DNA of 6,304 bases from an uncultured beta proteobacterium (GTDB lineage Bacteria > Pseudomonadota > Gammaproteobacteria > Burkholderiales > Burkholderiaceae_B): assembly GCA_903929925.1 (NCBI GenBank), contig CAIYWO010000181.1, forward strand, positions 1 to 6,304. Direction: 5' to 3'. Below are positions 1 through 6,093 of this stretch, piece after piece. The position numbers and the translations under genes are program-made. The notes under the pieces are model-generated. The model worked only from the letters and a program-made list of their open reading frames with translations, had not been told where the DNA came from and searched no databases. Numbering within the stretch: the stretch's first letter is position 1; every line of letters begins with the position of its first letter.

Positions 1-734
1 CCTGGGTCCTTCTTGTCCCATTGCGCAAGCATTTCGCCGATCTCTTTGCGTTTCAGATTCTCTTGAGAGCCGCAAAGATTGCACGGAATGATCGGGAATT
101 GCTTGACCTGCGCGTAGGCGATGAGATCAGCTTCTGTGATGTAGGCCAGGGGGCGAATCACGGTGTGCCGCCCATCGTCCGACACAAGCTTTGGAGGCAT
201 CGCCTTCAGCTTTGCCCCATAAAACATATTCAAAAAGAACGTTGCGAGAATATCGTCTCGATGATGGCCGAGTGCAATTTTTGTCGCTCCCAATTCGCTC
301 GCGACACGGTACAAAATACCTCGCCGTAAGCGCGAACAGAGCGAGCAGGTCGTTTTACCCTCGGGTATAAGACGTTTGACGATGGAATAGGTGTCTCGTG
401 TCTCGATGTGAAATGGTATGTCTAGTTTCGTCAAATATTCGGGAAGAATGTCAGCGGGGAAGCCGGGCTGCTTTTGATCAAGATTGACAGCAACGATCTC
501 GAAATCAATGGGGGCGCGTTGGCGTAAAGTCATTAGAATATCGAGCATGGCATATGAATCTTTGCCGCCGGATAAGCAGGCCATCACGCGGTCGCCTGCT
601 TCGATCATGTTGTAGTCCGCAATCGCTCGACCAGCCTCACGCATCAAACGCTTGGATAGCTTGTTTTGCTCGAGGCGCTGACGTTCCTCAGAAAGTCCTT
701 TGGTTTGCGTTGTGTCCACGTTGACGGAGTGCAC
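1..734 (-). CDS. ttcA: TtcA, tRNA-cytidine(32) 2-sulfurtransferase (3' end of gene beyond the window)
   Basis: TtcA is a cytosolic ATP-dependent enzyme that makes 2-thiocytidine at position 32 of the tRNA anticodon loop, using an oxygen-labile Fe-S cluster. The first 244 codons are visible. The PP-loop ATP-binding motif SGGKDS lies at residues 55-60. The TtcA cysteine motif CSLC is at C130/C133, followed by the GHHRDD segment. A second motif, PCNLCGS, has C218/C221. In the family, the first cysteine pair plus one cysteine of the later motif hold the [4Fe-4S] cluster. The block MPPKLVSDDGRHTVIRPLAY and the stretch after it closely resemble remembered E. coli TtcA. E. coli TtcA is about 311 residues, so roughly the last 60 are missing here. 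The start is GTG at 734-732: an in-frame TGA at 755-753 leaves no upstream start, and a CAGGA Shine-Dalgarno sits 7 bases before it. The gene begins one base after the mnmH stop, implying co-transcription. No key residue is missing. Confidence 0.96.
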   Translation of the reverse strand, partial: MHSVNVDTTQTKGLSEERQRLEQNKLSKRLMREAGRAIADYNMIEAGDRVMACLSGGKDSYAMLDILMTLRQRAPIDFEIVAVNLDQKQPGFPADILPEYLTKLDIPFHIETRDTYSIVKRLIPEGKTTCSLCSRLRRGILYRVASELGATKIALGHHRDDILATFFLNMFYGAKLKAMPPKLVSDDGRHTVIRPLAYITEADLIAYAQVKQFPIIPCNLCGSQENLKRKEIGEMLAQWDKKDP

Positions 735-746
735 GTCAGTATCCTG
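735..746 (-). promoter_or_regulatory. Shine-Dalgarno that fixes the ttcA GTG start
   Basis: On the minus strand the bases before GTG read CAGGATACTGAC. CAGGA (746-742) matches the 16S anti-Shine-Dalgarno, with a 7-base spacer. The site lies inside the last codons of mnmH, and the mnmH stop TGA (738-736) falls within the spacer. Ribosomes finishing mnmH would therefore stop on top of the ttcA start region, which suggests coupled translation (inference). Confidence 0.65.
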
Positions 747-1836
747 CCTGGTTCAGATATTGTGTGACGGCCAAGCGGTCGCCAGAGAAAATAATCCGCG
801 ATGCTTTGCCCGCGCGTTGATGCTCGTACATCGGATCGTAATATTCTGTTAGCAGTGGCCTTATCCATTCGCGGTGTGCGTCGACATTTCCTGACTGTGC
901 CTGGAGGCGAAGCGCATCTTGCATGAGTGCCTGCAGCCGTGTGTGTCGCTCGCCACCGAGTCGTTTATAAACGTTTTGCAGGCTCTCGAGTAAGCGCTGG
1001 CTAAAGGCTTCAAAGCCCGCGTCAGGACCCAGTTTGTTTATAAATTGCGCACCAAGATCTTCAATGTAATCGTGCAAGATGCGCTCAACGCGAGAAGCGT
1101 GAGATTCCTCAACCCAGACAACGGGACTCGTGAGCATCGCCTCGCGCAGTGGAATAGGTAGCGCGCAACGGCCAATCAGTCTTGATTCATCCTCAAGTGC
1201 GATGCGAGAGATATTTTGTGCTCGCAAGCGCATAAAAGAAAGTGCGAGGCTATTGTCAAAGTCAATTTGTGTTGGTTGCTCAGTGGCGTGTTTGCCAAAG
1301 CTCGAGCCGCGGTGATGCGCCAACTTCTCAAGATCAATCGTCGCGGTAAGGTTTTTGACGACTTCCGTCTTACCGCAGCCCGTGAAGCCCGCGATCAGTA
1401 TGAATTGTGATTGCGCGATGCCTTGCGTTAGTTGCTCGAGCAAAAAACTGCGCATTGCCTTGTAGCCACCAACGATCCGCGGGTATTGGATACCTGCCTC
1501 GTCCAGCCATTGCTGCGAGATGCGTGAACGCAAGCCGCCACGAAAACAATACAGATATCCGTTCGGGTTCTCGCGCGCAAACTCGACCCATTTCGCGACA
1601 CGCGCGTCTTTGGTGCTCCCGCTGACGAGTTCATGACCAAGCTTAATAGCTGAGTCTTGCCCTGCCTGCTTATAACGGATGCCAACTCTGTGTCGCTCGT
1701 CATCGTCCATGAGAGGCAAATTCACTGAGCCGGGGAATGCACCCTGCGAAAACTCTATCGGTGCACGCACATCGAGTAGCGGTACTCCGCTATTAAGAAT
1801 CTCAGCGTAGTTATCGGAGTCTGTGCGACGAGTCAT
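736..1836 (-). CDS. mnmH: MnmH (SelU/YbbB), tRNA 2-selenouridine synthase
   Basis: MnmH converts 2-thiouridine at wobble position 34 of certain tRNAs (Lys, Glu, Gln) to 2-selenouridine using selenophosphate, through a geranylated intermediate. From the chosen start it has 366 residues, close to the 364 of E. coli YbbB. An N-terminal rhodanese domain (about 1-130) opens with LLDVRAPIEF and carries the active-site loop CFRGGLRS, whose cysteine is C97, matching E. coli C97. A P-loop domain follows, with GFTGCGKT at 150-157, then HHRGSSFG (174-181), LEDESR (214-219) and YYDPMY (332-337), all recognisable in E. coli MnmH. ATG at 1836-1834 is preferred over the in-frame ATG at 1863-1861: it matches the E. 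coli N-terminus and overlaps the peptidase stop as ATGA. No clear Shine-Dalgarno precedes either start, which suggests translational coupling. The P-loop has Cys where E. coli has Ser (GCTGSGKT). The enzyme needs SelD, which is not in the window. Confidence 0.95.
   Translation of the reverse strand: MTRRTDSDNYAEILNSGVPLLDVRAPIEFSQGAFPGSVNLPLMDDDERHRVGIRYKQAGQDSAIKLGHELVSGSTKDARVAKWVEFARENPNGYLYCFRGGLRSRISQQWLDEAGIQYPRIVGGYKAMRSFLLEQLTQGIAQSQFILIAGFTGCGKTEVVKNLTATIDLEKLAHHRGSSFGKHATEQPTQIDFDNSLALSFMRLRAQNISRIALEDESRLIGRCALPIPLREAMLTSPVVWVEESHASRVERILHDYIEDLGAQFINKLGPDAGFEAFSQRLLESLQNVYKRLGGERHTRLQALMQDALRLQAQSGNVDAHREWIRPLLTEYYDPMYEHQRAGKASRIIFSGDRLAVTQYLNQAGY
1833..1836 (-). promoter_or_regulatory. 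ATGA stop/start overlap between the M61 peptidase and mnmH
   Basis: The TGA stop of the peptidase (1835-1833) overlaps the ATG of mnmH (1836-1834) by two bases. This is the classic layout for termination-reinitiation coupling. It supports the shorter mnmH start, because that start otherwise lacks a ribosome-binding site. Confidence 0.7.
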
Positions 1837-3611
1837 GATGTTGTCGCAAGGTTGAGCTTGCATTCAGTCTGGGCTGCAGGGGCGAGTGTTAGTTCAAATT
1901 GACGTAGCTCATCTCGTCTGAACACATGTATTGTTATACGGTCACCCGGCTGGTAATGCGTGACTAGTGCGTCCACCGTATTGTTAACCGAATCCACTTT
2001 AAGGCCGTTAATCGCAATGAGTACATCGTTGGCCGATAATCCTGCCTGATGTGCGGGGCCGTGTTCAAACACTGTTGCAATCACTTGCTGCTCGTTCTGT
2101 TTACGAACACGCATCCCAACGCTCGGTGTTTTGGATGCGGCGCTCCATTGCATCGTAATGCCATGCTGTGTAAAGAGCTTTGCAAGTGGTATGTCGTTGC
2201 AACCGTAGGCCCACGCTTGAACTTCGTTGCGTACATCGACACCAGTCGCCTCGCGCACGAGGGCAGGGAACTCGTTTTCTCGCAAGCCTCGTGCCCCACC
2301 CGTATAGAAGTCTCGTCCAAAGCGATCCCACATCAGACGCATAACGTCATCGAGGCTGTGTTGTCCTTGCGTTGCGTGTCGGATAGTCAGGTCTAGGGCG
2401 AGCGCGACAAGTGAGCCCTTTGTGTAATAGCTAACTAAAGCGTTTGGTGAATTCTCGTCTTGTTTGTAATAGCGTGTCCAGGCATCAAAAGAGCTCTCAG
2501 CGACAGATTGTTTAGTTCGTCCTGGACTTGCCCAAACGGAAGCAATTTGTTTGCCGAGAGTTTTTAAGTACGTCGGTTGATCTATCACGCCACTGCGCAA
2601 CAGAAAAAGGTCGTCGTAGTAAGACGTGAATCCTTCAAAAATCCACAGGAGTTCTGTGTAATTTTCCTTGGCCAAGTTATACGGAGCAAACGCGGCAGGT
2701 TTGATGCGTTTAACGTTCCAGGTGTGAAAGTATTCGTGACTAACAAGACCTAAGAAGGTTTGATACCCGTCGGAGGTTTTTTCCTGACCAATGGTGGGTA
2801 AGTCTTTGCGTGAGGCCATCAGTGCGGTAGAGGCTCGGTGCTCAAGACCGCCATAGCTATCACCGGTAACCATCGTCATGAAAACATACTTCTGCGCACA
2901 ATCTAGAAATGGAGCCTGTTGGGAGGTCGGCTCAAAAAAACGAATCTGTGCTTCACAAATACGTTTGACATCGCGAGCGATGCGAGGCAAGTCCAGGCCT
3001 GGGATCACGCCAGTGAATACCAGTTCATGTTGTGCTCCGCATGCTGTGAAGCGAGTAACTTGCGGGCGGCCCATTTCAATCGGGTGATCAATCAGCGCAT
3101 CATAATCTTGCACGGAATAGGCAGAGAAGCCTTTTGAGCCTTGTGCACGACGCGCTCGCGAGCTTAGCGGCATGCTGGTATGAACAGACCATCCTAAGCG
3201 ACCCGGTGGAGGGGCGAGCGTCAATTCGCAAGAATAGTTTTCGTGGCCATGGGCCTTCAGGAATACGCTCGTGCCATTAAAAAAGCCGTGGCTTTCGTCG
3301 AGATGCGCTCCGCGAACGGACAGGTCCCAGGCGTAGATGTCGGCAGTGATGGTGAGCACGCCCTTGCATGGTGCGACCCGCCAGGTGTGATTGTCGATTT
3401 TTTTTATCGTTAGGCTTTGGCGACCGCAACGGGCACTGATCACCTCTACTTGACGAGAAAAGTCCCGTATCAAGTAGCTGCCAGGGATCCAGGCGGGCAT
3501 TGAAATGACCTGTCCGGAAGGGGTCGGGTCGGCGATCGTCAGGGTGGTCCGTACGCGGTGACCGGCTGGATCGAAGGGTTCTAGGCTGTAAAGTATCGGT
3601 TTGCGGTTCAT
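1833..3611 (-). CDS. M61-family metallopeptidase (glycyl aminopeptidase type) with C-terminal PDZ domain
   Basis: This 592-residue protein has the M61 layout: an N-terminal beta-rich domain (about 1-180, with the PAWIPGSYLIRDFSR block at 39-53), a gluzincin-type catalytic domain, and a PDZ domain at about 495-580 (HGPAHQAGLSANDVLIAINGLKV). The zinc site is H292-E293-x-x-H296 (HEYFH). The third ligand is probably E326 in WIFEGFTSYYDD. The substrate-binding signature GGLEH lies at 254-258, where M1 enzymes have GAMEN. Family members studied elsewhere are aminopeptidases that favour N-terminal Gly/Ala; the substrate here is unknown. The N-terminus has no hydrophobic segment, so a cytosolic location is likely. 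ATG at 3611-3609 is the first possible start, since an in-frame TAA lies 9 bases upstream (3623-3621). Its Shine-Dalgarno is weak. It is first in a leftward unit with mnmH and ttcA and diverges from the enoyl-CoA hydratase gene. Length and key residues are complete. Confidence 0.93.
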   Translation of the reverse strand: MNRKPILYSLEPFDPAGHRVRTTLTIADPTPSGQVISMPAWIPGSYLIRDFSRQVEVISARCGRQSLTIKKIDNHTWRVAPCKGVLTITADIYAWDLSVRGAHLDESHGFFNGTSVFLKAHGHENYSCELTLAPPPGRLGWSVHTSMPLSSRARRAQGSKGFSAYSVQDYDALIDHPIEMGRPQVTRFTACGAQHELVFTGVIPGLDLPRIARDVKRICEAQIRFFEPTSQQAPFLDCAQKYVFMTMVTGDSYGGLEHRASTALMASRKDLPTIGQEKTSDGYQTFLGLVSHEYFHTWNVKRIKPAAFAPYNLAKENYTELLWIFEGFTSYYDDLFLLRSGVIDQPTYLKTLGKQIASVWASPGRTKQSVAESSFDAWTRYYKQDENSPNALVSYYTKGSLVALALDLTIRHATQGQHSLDDVMRLMWDRFGRDFYTGGARGLRENEFPALVREATGVDVRNEVQAWAYGCNDIPLAKLFTQHGITMQWSAASKTPSVGMRVRKQNEQQVIATVFEHGPAHQAGLSANDVLIAINGLKVDSVNNTVDALVTHYQPGDRITIHVFRRDELRQFELTLAPAAQTECKLNLATTS

Positions 3612-3647
3612 ATCGATATCTTATTTCACATTTCCACGGAGACACCC
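3612..3647. promoter_or_regulatory. Short divergent intergenic gap (36 bp)
   Basis: The M61 operon and the enoyl-CoA hydratase gene start in opposite directions only 36 bases apart. This is too short for two complete separate promoters, so at least one must extend into the opposing coding sequence. TAAGAT on the minus strand (3623-3618) is a possible -10 for the leftward unit, but I see no good -35. On the plus strand a GGAGA Shine-Dalgarno (3638-3642) sits 5 bases before the hydratase ATG. Promoter positions remain unassigned. Confidence 0.4.
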
Positions 3648-4424
3648 ATGAGTGAAATCTTTGTACTGAGCGAAACGCGTGGTCGAGTCGGGCTATTGAC
3701 GCTCAATCGCCCCAAGGCGCTGAATGCCTTGAACGACCAGTTGATGGATCAGTTGGGAGCAGGGCTGCTTGCCTTTGAAGCAAATGATGACATTGGGTGC
3801 ATCGTCATCACGGGCAGCGAAAAGGCATTCGCCGCGGGCGCCGATATTGGCGCGATGAAAGACTGGTCTTACATGGACGTCTATAAAACTGAATACATCA
3901 CGCGCAACTGGGAAACTATTCGACGGATTCGTAAGCCCGTCATAGCAGCAGTGGCCGGCTACGCGCTTGGTGGTGGCTGTGAGCTCGCGATGATGTGTGA
4001 TTTTATTTTGGCTGCAGACACAGCAAAATTTGGTCAACCCGAAATCAAACTCGGCGTGATTCCCGGTTCTGGAGGCACGCAACGCTTACCTCGCGCCGTG
4101 GGTAAGTCGAAGGCGATGGAGATGGTTTTGACAGGACGCATGATGGATGCGGTCGAGGCAGAGCGCGCTGGGCTCGTGTCGCGGATCGTCGCGGCAGATC
4201 GGTTACTGGACGATGCGATTGAGACGGCGACGGTCATTGCGGCCATGTCATTACCTGCGGCGATGATGGCAAAAGAGTCTGTCAACCGTGCCTATGAGTC
4301 CTCATTAAGCGAAGGGGTTTTGTTTGAGCGCCGCGTGTTCCATTCTTGCTTTGCAATGGATGACCAAAAGGAGGGTATGGCAGCCTTTGTGGAGAAGCGT
4401 AAGCCTGTTTTTAAGCACAAGTAA
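3648..4424 (+). CDS. Enoyl-CoA hydratase (crotonase family, short-chain type)
   Basis: The predicted reaction is syn hydration of trans-2-enoyl-CoA to (3S)-3-hydroxyacyl-CoA in the cytosol, as in fatty-acid beta-oxidation or phenylacetate breakdown. At 258 residues it is a full-length stand-alone crotonase. Visible family marks are LTLNRPKALNAL (17-28), the CoA/oxyanion-hole segment FAAGADI (61-67), GYALGGGCELAMMCD (104-118) and GQPEIKLGVIPGSGGTQRLPR (129-149). Both catalytic glutamates of true hydratases are present, E112 and E132, 20 residues apart as in rat mitochondrial crotonase (E144/E164), with oxyanion-hole glycine G109. This favours a hydratase over an isomerase or other crotonase. 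The ATG is preceded by GGAGA at good spacing. No other beta-oxidation gene is nearby, so the pathway cannot be fixed from context. The gene is probably monocistronic: it has a divergent upstream neighbour and a likely terminator hairpin just downstream. Confidence 0.94.
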   Translation: MSEIFVLSETRGRVGLLTLNRPKALNALNDQLMDQLGAGLLAFEANDDIGCIVITGSEKAFAAGADIGAMKDWSYMDVYKTEYITRNWETIRRIRKPVIAAVAGYALGGGCELAMMCDFILAADTAKFGQPEIKLGVIPGSGGTQRLPRAVGKSKAMEMVLTGRMMDAVEAERAGLVSRIVAADRLLDDAIETATVIAAMSLPAAMMAKESVNRAYESSLSEGVLFERRVFHSCFAMDDQKEGMAAFVEKRKPVFKHK

Positions 4425-4435
4425 GTATTCACTTT

Positions 4436-4463
4436 CGCGCCTGGCTTAAACAAGCCTGGCGCG
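4436..4463 (+). terminator. GC-rich hairpin, probable terminator of the enoyl-CoA hydratase gene
   Basis: CGCGCCTGGCTT (4436-4447) pairs with AAGCCTGGCGCG (4452-4463) around an AAAC loop: 12-base arms with a single T-T mismatch. It begins 12 bases after the hydratase stop. The following bases (TGCTTGCCTT) are only moderately T-rich, so it is a weak intrinsic terminator or a 3'-end-stabilising hairpin. It separates the hydratase gene from the atp promoter region. Confidence 0.6.
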
Positions 4464-4494
4464 TGCTTGCCTTACGGGTCTCCCCCAATAGGGT

Positions 4495-4524
4495 TTGCAT
4501 GAAGGGATAAAAAAACGCTATACT
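4495..4524 (+). promoter_or_regulatory. Candidate sigma70-type promoter of the atp operon
   Basis: TATACT at 4519-4524 matches the -10 consensus at five of six bases. TTGCAT at 4495-4500 is a weak -35 (three of six) with an 18-base spacer. An A-run lies between them (4509-4515). Transcription would start near 4530, giving a leader of about 100 bases before atpI. It is the best promoter-like match in the gap between the upstream hairpin and the ATP synthase genes. Confidence 0.55.
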
Positions 4525-4548
4525 TATTGAGTTTGCCGGCGAATGCAC

Positions 4549-4565
4549 TTTCAGCTGAAATTCAG
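4549..4565. repeat. Overlapping inverted repeats in the atp leader
   Basis: TTTCAGCTGAAA (4549-4560) is a perfect 12-base palindrome. Its right half pairs again with the next bases: CTGAA (4555-4559) and TTCAG (4561-4565) are separated by one A. This gives three alternating half-sites, TTCAG-CTGAA-TTCAG. It lies about 20-35 bases downstream of the predicted transcription start. It could be an operator, or just a chance palindrome. Confidence 0.4.
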
Positions 4566-4617
4566 GTTGATTTGGGCTTAAAGCGTTATCGCCTGGTTAG
4601 TGAAGCGCATACGTTTT

Positions 4618-4624
4618 GGGGGGA
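4618..4624 (+). promoter_or_regulatory. Shine-Dalgarno that decides the atpI start
   Basis: A run of six G followed by A (4618-4624) lies 6 bases before ATG 4631, a good ribosome-binding site for that ATG. The TTG at 4616-4618 would overlap this run and have no ribosome-binding site of its own. Confidence 0.7.
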
Positions 4625-4630
4625 TCAAAC

Positions 4631-5062
4631 ATGAGTGCCCTCGATTCTGAAAAGCTTGAAATAACCGCGGCGGATTTAGAGCGAATTAACCAACGCTCGC
4701 GCTTGGAGCTTGTGCAAATCGTTAAAGCACAGGCTCTGCTGGGGTTAGTCGTGGCCAGTCTGGCATGGTTGATCGCAGGCGCAGATGCTGGGTTGTCGGC
4801 TTTAGCAGGTGCAGGTACGTATTTTGTACCCAACGCTATTTTTGCGTTGCGTTTATATATTGCAACATTTCGTCTAGGGGGCTCTGGCCCGTTTCTTTTC
4901 CTGATAGGCGAAATGTTAAAGATAGGCGCAGCGGTTGGTTTGTTGTGGGTTGTGGCCCGTGTGGGTGGTGATCGTGTTCAGTGGCTGGCAGTGTTGGTCG
5001 GGCTGATAGCGGTGCTCAAAGGCTACGTCTTAATGTTGATGTTCGGGCGTGCCCGAATCTAG
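4631..5062 (+). CDS. atpI: AtpI, ATP synthase-associated protein I
   Basis: AtpI is a small inner-membrane protein encoded at the head of many bacterial atp operons. In other bacteria it is reported to help assemble the c-ring or to affect Mg2+ handling; it is not part of the finished enzyme. This copy has 143 residues: a polar N-terminus (about 1-30, predicted helical) and four hydrophobic segments near 34-50, 55-77, 88-110 and 117-138. The family-like segment GTYFVPNAIFALRLY falls in the second segment and GEMLKIG in the third. I start it at ATG 4631 rather than TTG 4616 because the G-rich Shine-Dalgarno fits the ATG. It is first in the operon, 43 bases ahead of atpB, just after a candidate promoter. 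AtpI sequences vary widely, so identification rests on size, topology and operon position as well as these segments. Confidence 0.9.
   Translation: MSALDSEKLEITAADLERINQRSRLELVQIVKAQALLGLVVASLAWLIAGADAGLSALAGAGTYFVPNAIFALRLYIATFRLGGSGPFLFLIGEMLKIGAAVGLLWVVARVGGDRVQWLAVLVGLIAVLKGYVLMLMFGRARI
5042..5057 (+). repeat. Inverted repeat at the 3' end of atpI
   Basis: TTCGGGC (5042-5048) and GCCCGAA (5051-5057) are exact inverted repeats with two bases between. In RNA this would be a 6-bp stem with a CGTG loop, ending just before the atpI stop codon. No T-run follows directly, so it is not an intrinsic terminator. It could pause ribosomes or mark an RNA-processing boundary between atpI and atpB. Confidence 0.4.
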
Positions 5063-5105
5063 TTTGATCTGTCGAATCTTTTACTGAATTTTTTAGAGAT
5101 TTATC

Positions 5106-5984
5106 ATGGCCGCTGCCGCCGACGTATCTCCTCAAGCCGCATATATTCAGCACCACCTGGTGCACAATAACAATATCGGAAAAAAACAGGATCTGATCGC
5201 GAATTTTGACGTGATCAACTATGACTCGATTTTTTGGGCGTTAGTTACCGGATTCCTCGCGATTTTGTTCATGTGGTTAGCCGCTCGGCGTGCTACCGCC
5301 GGCGTTCCTGGTAGATTTCAGGCTTTCGTTGAGATGCTGGTCGACATGGTGGATCAGCAGGCACGCAGCATCGTCCCAAGCGAAGAAACCCGCAAGTTCG
5401 TCGCGCCATTAGCGATGACGGTATTTCTCTGGATTGTGCTGATGAACGCACTGGACTTGATTCCAGTCGATTTGCCTCACGTCATTTTCCACGCGATTGG
5501 CCTGGGCGGGCCCGACGATCCTCTTTACTATCACCGCATTTTGCCGACTGCTGACCTGAACATTCCTATGGGAATGTCGATGGGTGTTCTGTTGTTGATG
5601 CTGTATTACGGCATCAAGATTAAGCATCCAGGTGGTTTTGTCAAAGAGCTTTTCACTGCGCCCTTCCATGCTCATGGCTTCGCTGCCGTGTTGCTTGCGC
5701 CCGCCAACTTTTTATTGAATTTGGTTGAATACGCGGCCAAGTCGGTTTCTCTGGGTATGCGACTTTTCGGCAATATGTTTGCCGGCGAACTCGTGTTCAT
5801 GTTGATCGCGCTGTTGGGTGGTGCATGGACAGGTTTCAACGCCATGAGTATTGGATTAGGGATTGGCCACGTTCTGGCTGGTTCCGTCTGGGCAATCTTC
5901 CACATTTTGATTGTTTTGTTGCAGGCATTTATTTTCATGATGCTGACTCTTGTTTACATCGGTCAGGCTCACGAAGGGCACTAA
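5106..5984 (+). CDS. atpB: AtpB, F0 ATP synthase subunit a
   Basis: Subunit a is the inner-membrane stator of F0 and supplies the two proton half-channels next to the c-ring. The 292-residue protein carries the signature SLGMRLFGNMFAGEL. R219 corresponds to the essential E. coli R210 that faces the c-ring carboxylate. E228, H266 and Q273 correspond to E. coli E219, H245 and Q252 of the proton path. The C-terminal block WAIFHILIVLLQAFIF is nearly identical to the E. coli one. Hydrophobic segments lie near 41-60, 99-120, 153-171, 191-215, 218-250 and 258-286. Compared with remembered E. coli AtpB there are about 12 extra residues between E228 and H266 (around the AWTGFNAMSIGLGIGHV segment). The ATG follows a modest TAGAGA Shine-Dalgarno. 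It sits between atpI and atpE, the standard order. Nothing suggests a sodium-specific enzyme. Confidence 0.97.
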   Translation: MAAAADVSPQAAYIQHHLVHNNNIGKKQDLIANFDVINYDSIFWALVTGFLAILFMWLAARRATAGVPGRFQAFVEMLVDMVDQQARSIVPSEETRKFVAPLAMTVFLWIVLMNALDLIPVDLPHVIFHAIGLGGPDDPLYYHRILPTADLNIPMGMSMGVLLLMLYYGIKIKHPGGFVKELFTAPFHAHGFAAVLLAPANFLLNLVEYAAKSVSLGMRLFGNMFAGELVFMLIALLGGAWTGFNAMSIGLGIGHVLAGSVWAIFHILIVLLQAFIFMMLTLVYIGQAHEGH

Positions 5985-5990
5985 TGTTTC

Positions 5991-6017
5991 GCACCAGAGG
6001 CGTTTTGCTTCGGGTGC
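5991..6017 (+). repeat. Hairpin in the atpB-atpE intergenic region
   Basis: GCACCAGAGGC (5991-6001) pairs with GCTTCGGGTGC (6007-6017) around a GTTTT loop, an 11-bp stem with one mismatch and one G-U pair. It begins 6 bases after the atpB stop. The T-rich tract starts over 25 bases later, so it is not an intrinsic terminator. A role in mRNA stability or processing, letting atpE be expressed more than atpB, is a plausible inference. Confidence 0.45.
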
Positions 6018-6043
6018 AGGCAGGTTTAGGTAGCAGTTTGCGG

Positions 6044-6093
6044 TTAAATTTTTTGTTTTTTAAATTTTTGATACTTAGATACTAATCAAGGAG
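6044..6093 (+). promoter_or_regulatory. U-rich translation-enhancer-like leader and strong ribosome-binding site of atpE
   Basis: The bases before atpE are almost all A/T. They contain an imperfect direct repeat (TTAAATTTTTTG at 6044-6055 and TTAAATTTTTG at 6060-6070) and then a near-tandem 8-mer (GATACTTA at 6070-6077, GATACTAA at 6078-6085). AAGGAG (6088-6093) follows, 5 bases before the ATG. In E. coli a U-rich unstructured segment before atpE boosts translation of subunit c, which is needed in about ten copies per enzyme. The similarity here is in composition and position, not in exact sequence. Confidence 0.55.

Noticed and set aside
21..329. Plus-strand reading frame of 102 codons near the window start
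   Set aside because: It lies antisense to ttcA, whose minus-strand translation contains unmistakable TtcA motifs. The plus-strand protein resembles nothing.
644..868. Minus-strand reading frame across the mnmH/ttcA junction
   Set aside because: It is out of frame with both recognised genes and has no motif; a shadow frame.
2049..2396. Plus-strand frame of 115 codons opposite the M61 peptidase gene
   Set aside because: Antisense shadow of the PDZ and catalytic region, with no ribosome-binding site or recognisable domain.
3610..3619. Palindrome ATATCGATAT at the peptidase start codon
   Set aside because: Ten-base palindromes are expected several times by chance in a window this size, and nothing else marks it as an operator.
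4531..4543. 13-base exact repeat (GTTTGCCGGCGAA) shared by the atp leader and atpB (5777-5789)
   Set aside because: One such repeat is not unlikely by chance in 6.3 kb, and the second copy encodes the conserved FAGE residues of subunit a.
4616..4630. TTG start giving a five-residue longer AtpI
   Set aside because: The TTG overlaps the G-rich Shine-Dalgarno that is correctly spaced for ATG 4631.
6018..6070. U-rich tract before atpE as an intrinsic terminator
   Set aside because: The only stem (5991-6017) ends over 25 bases before the U-rich stretch, and the operon must continue into atpE. A translation-enhancer role fits better.
5825..6085. Plus-strand 86-codon frame overlapping the end of atpB
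   Set aside because: Out of frame with atpB, no ribosome-binding site, and it reads through the U-rich leader; not a believable gene.
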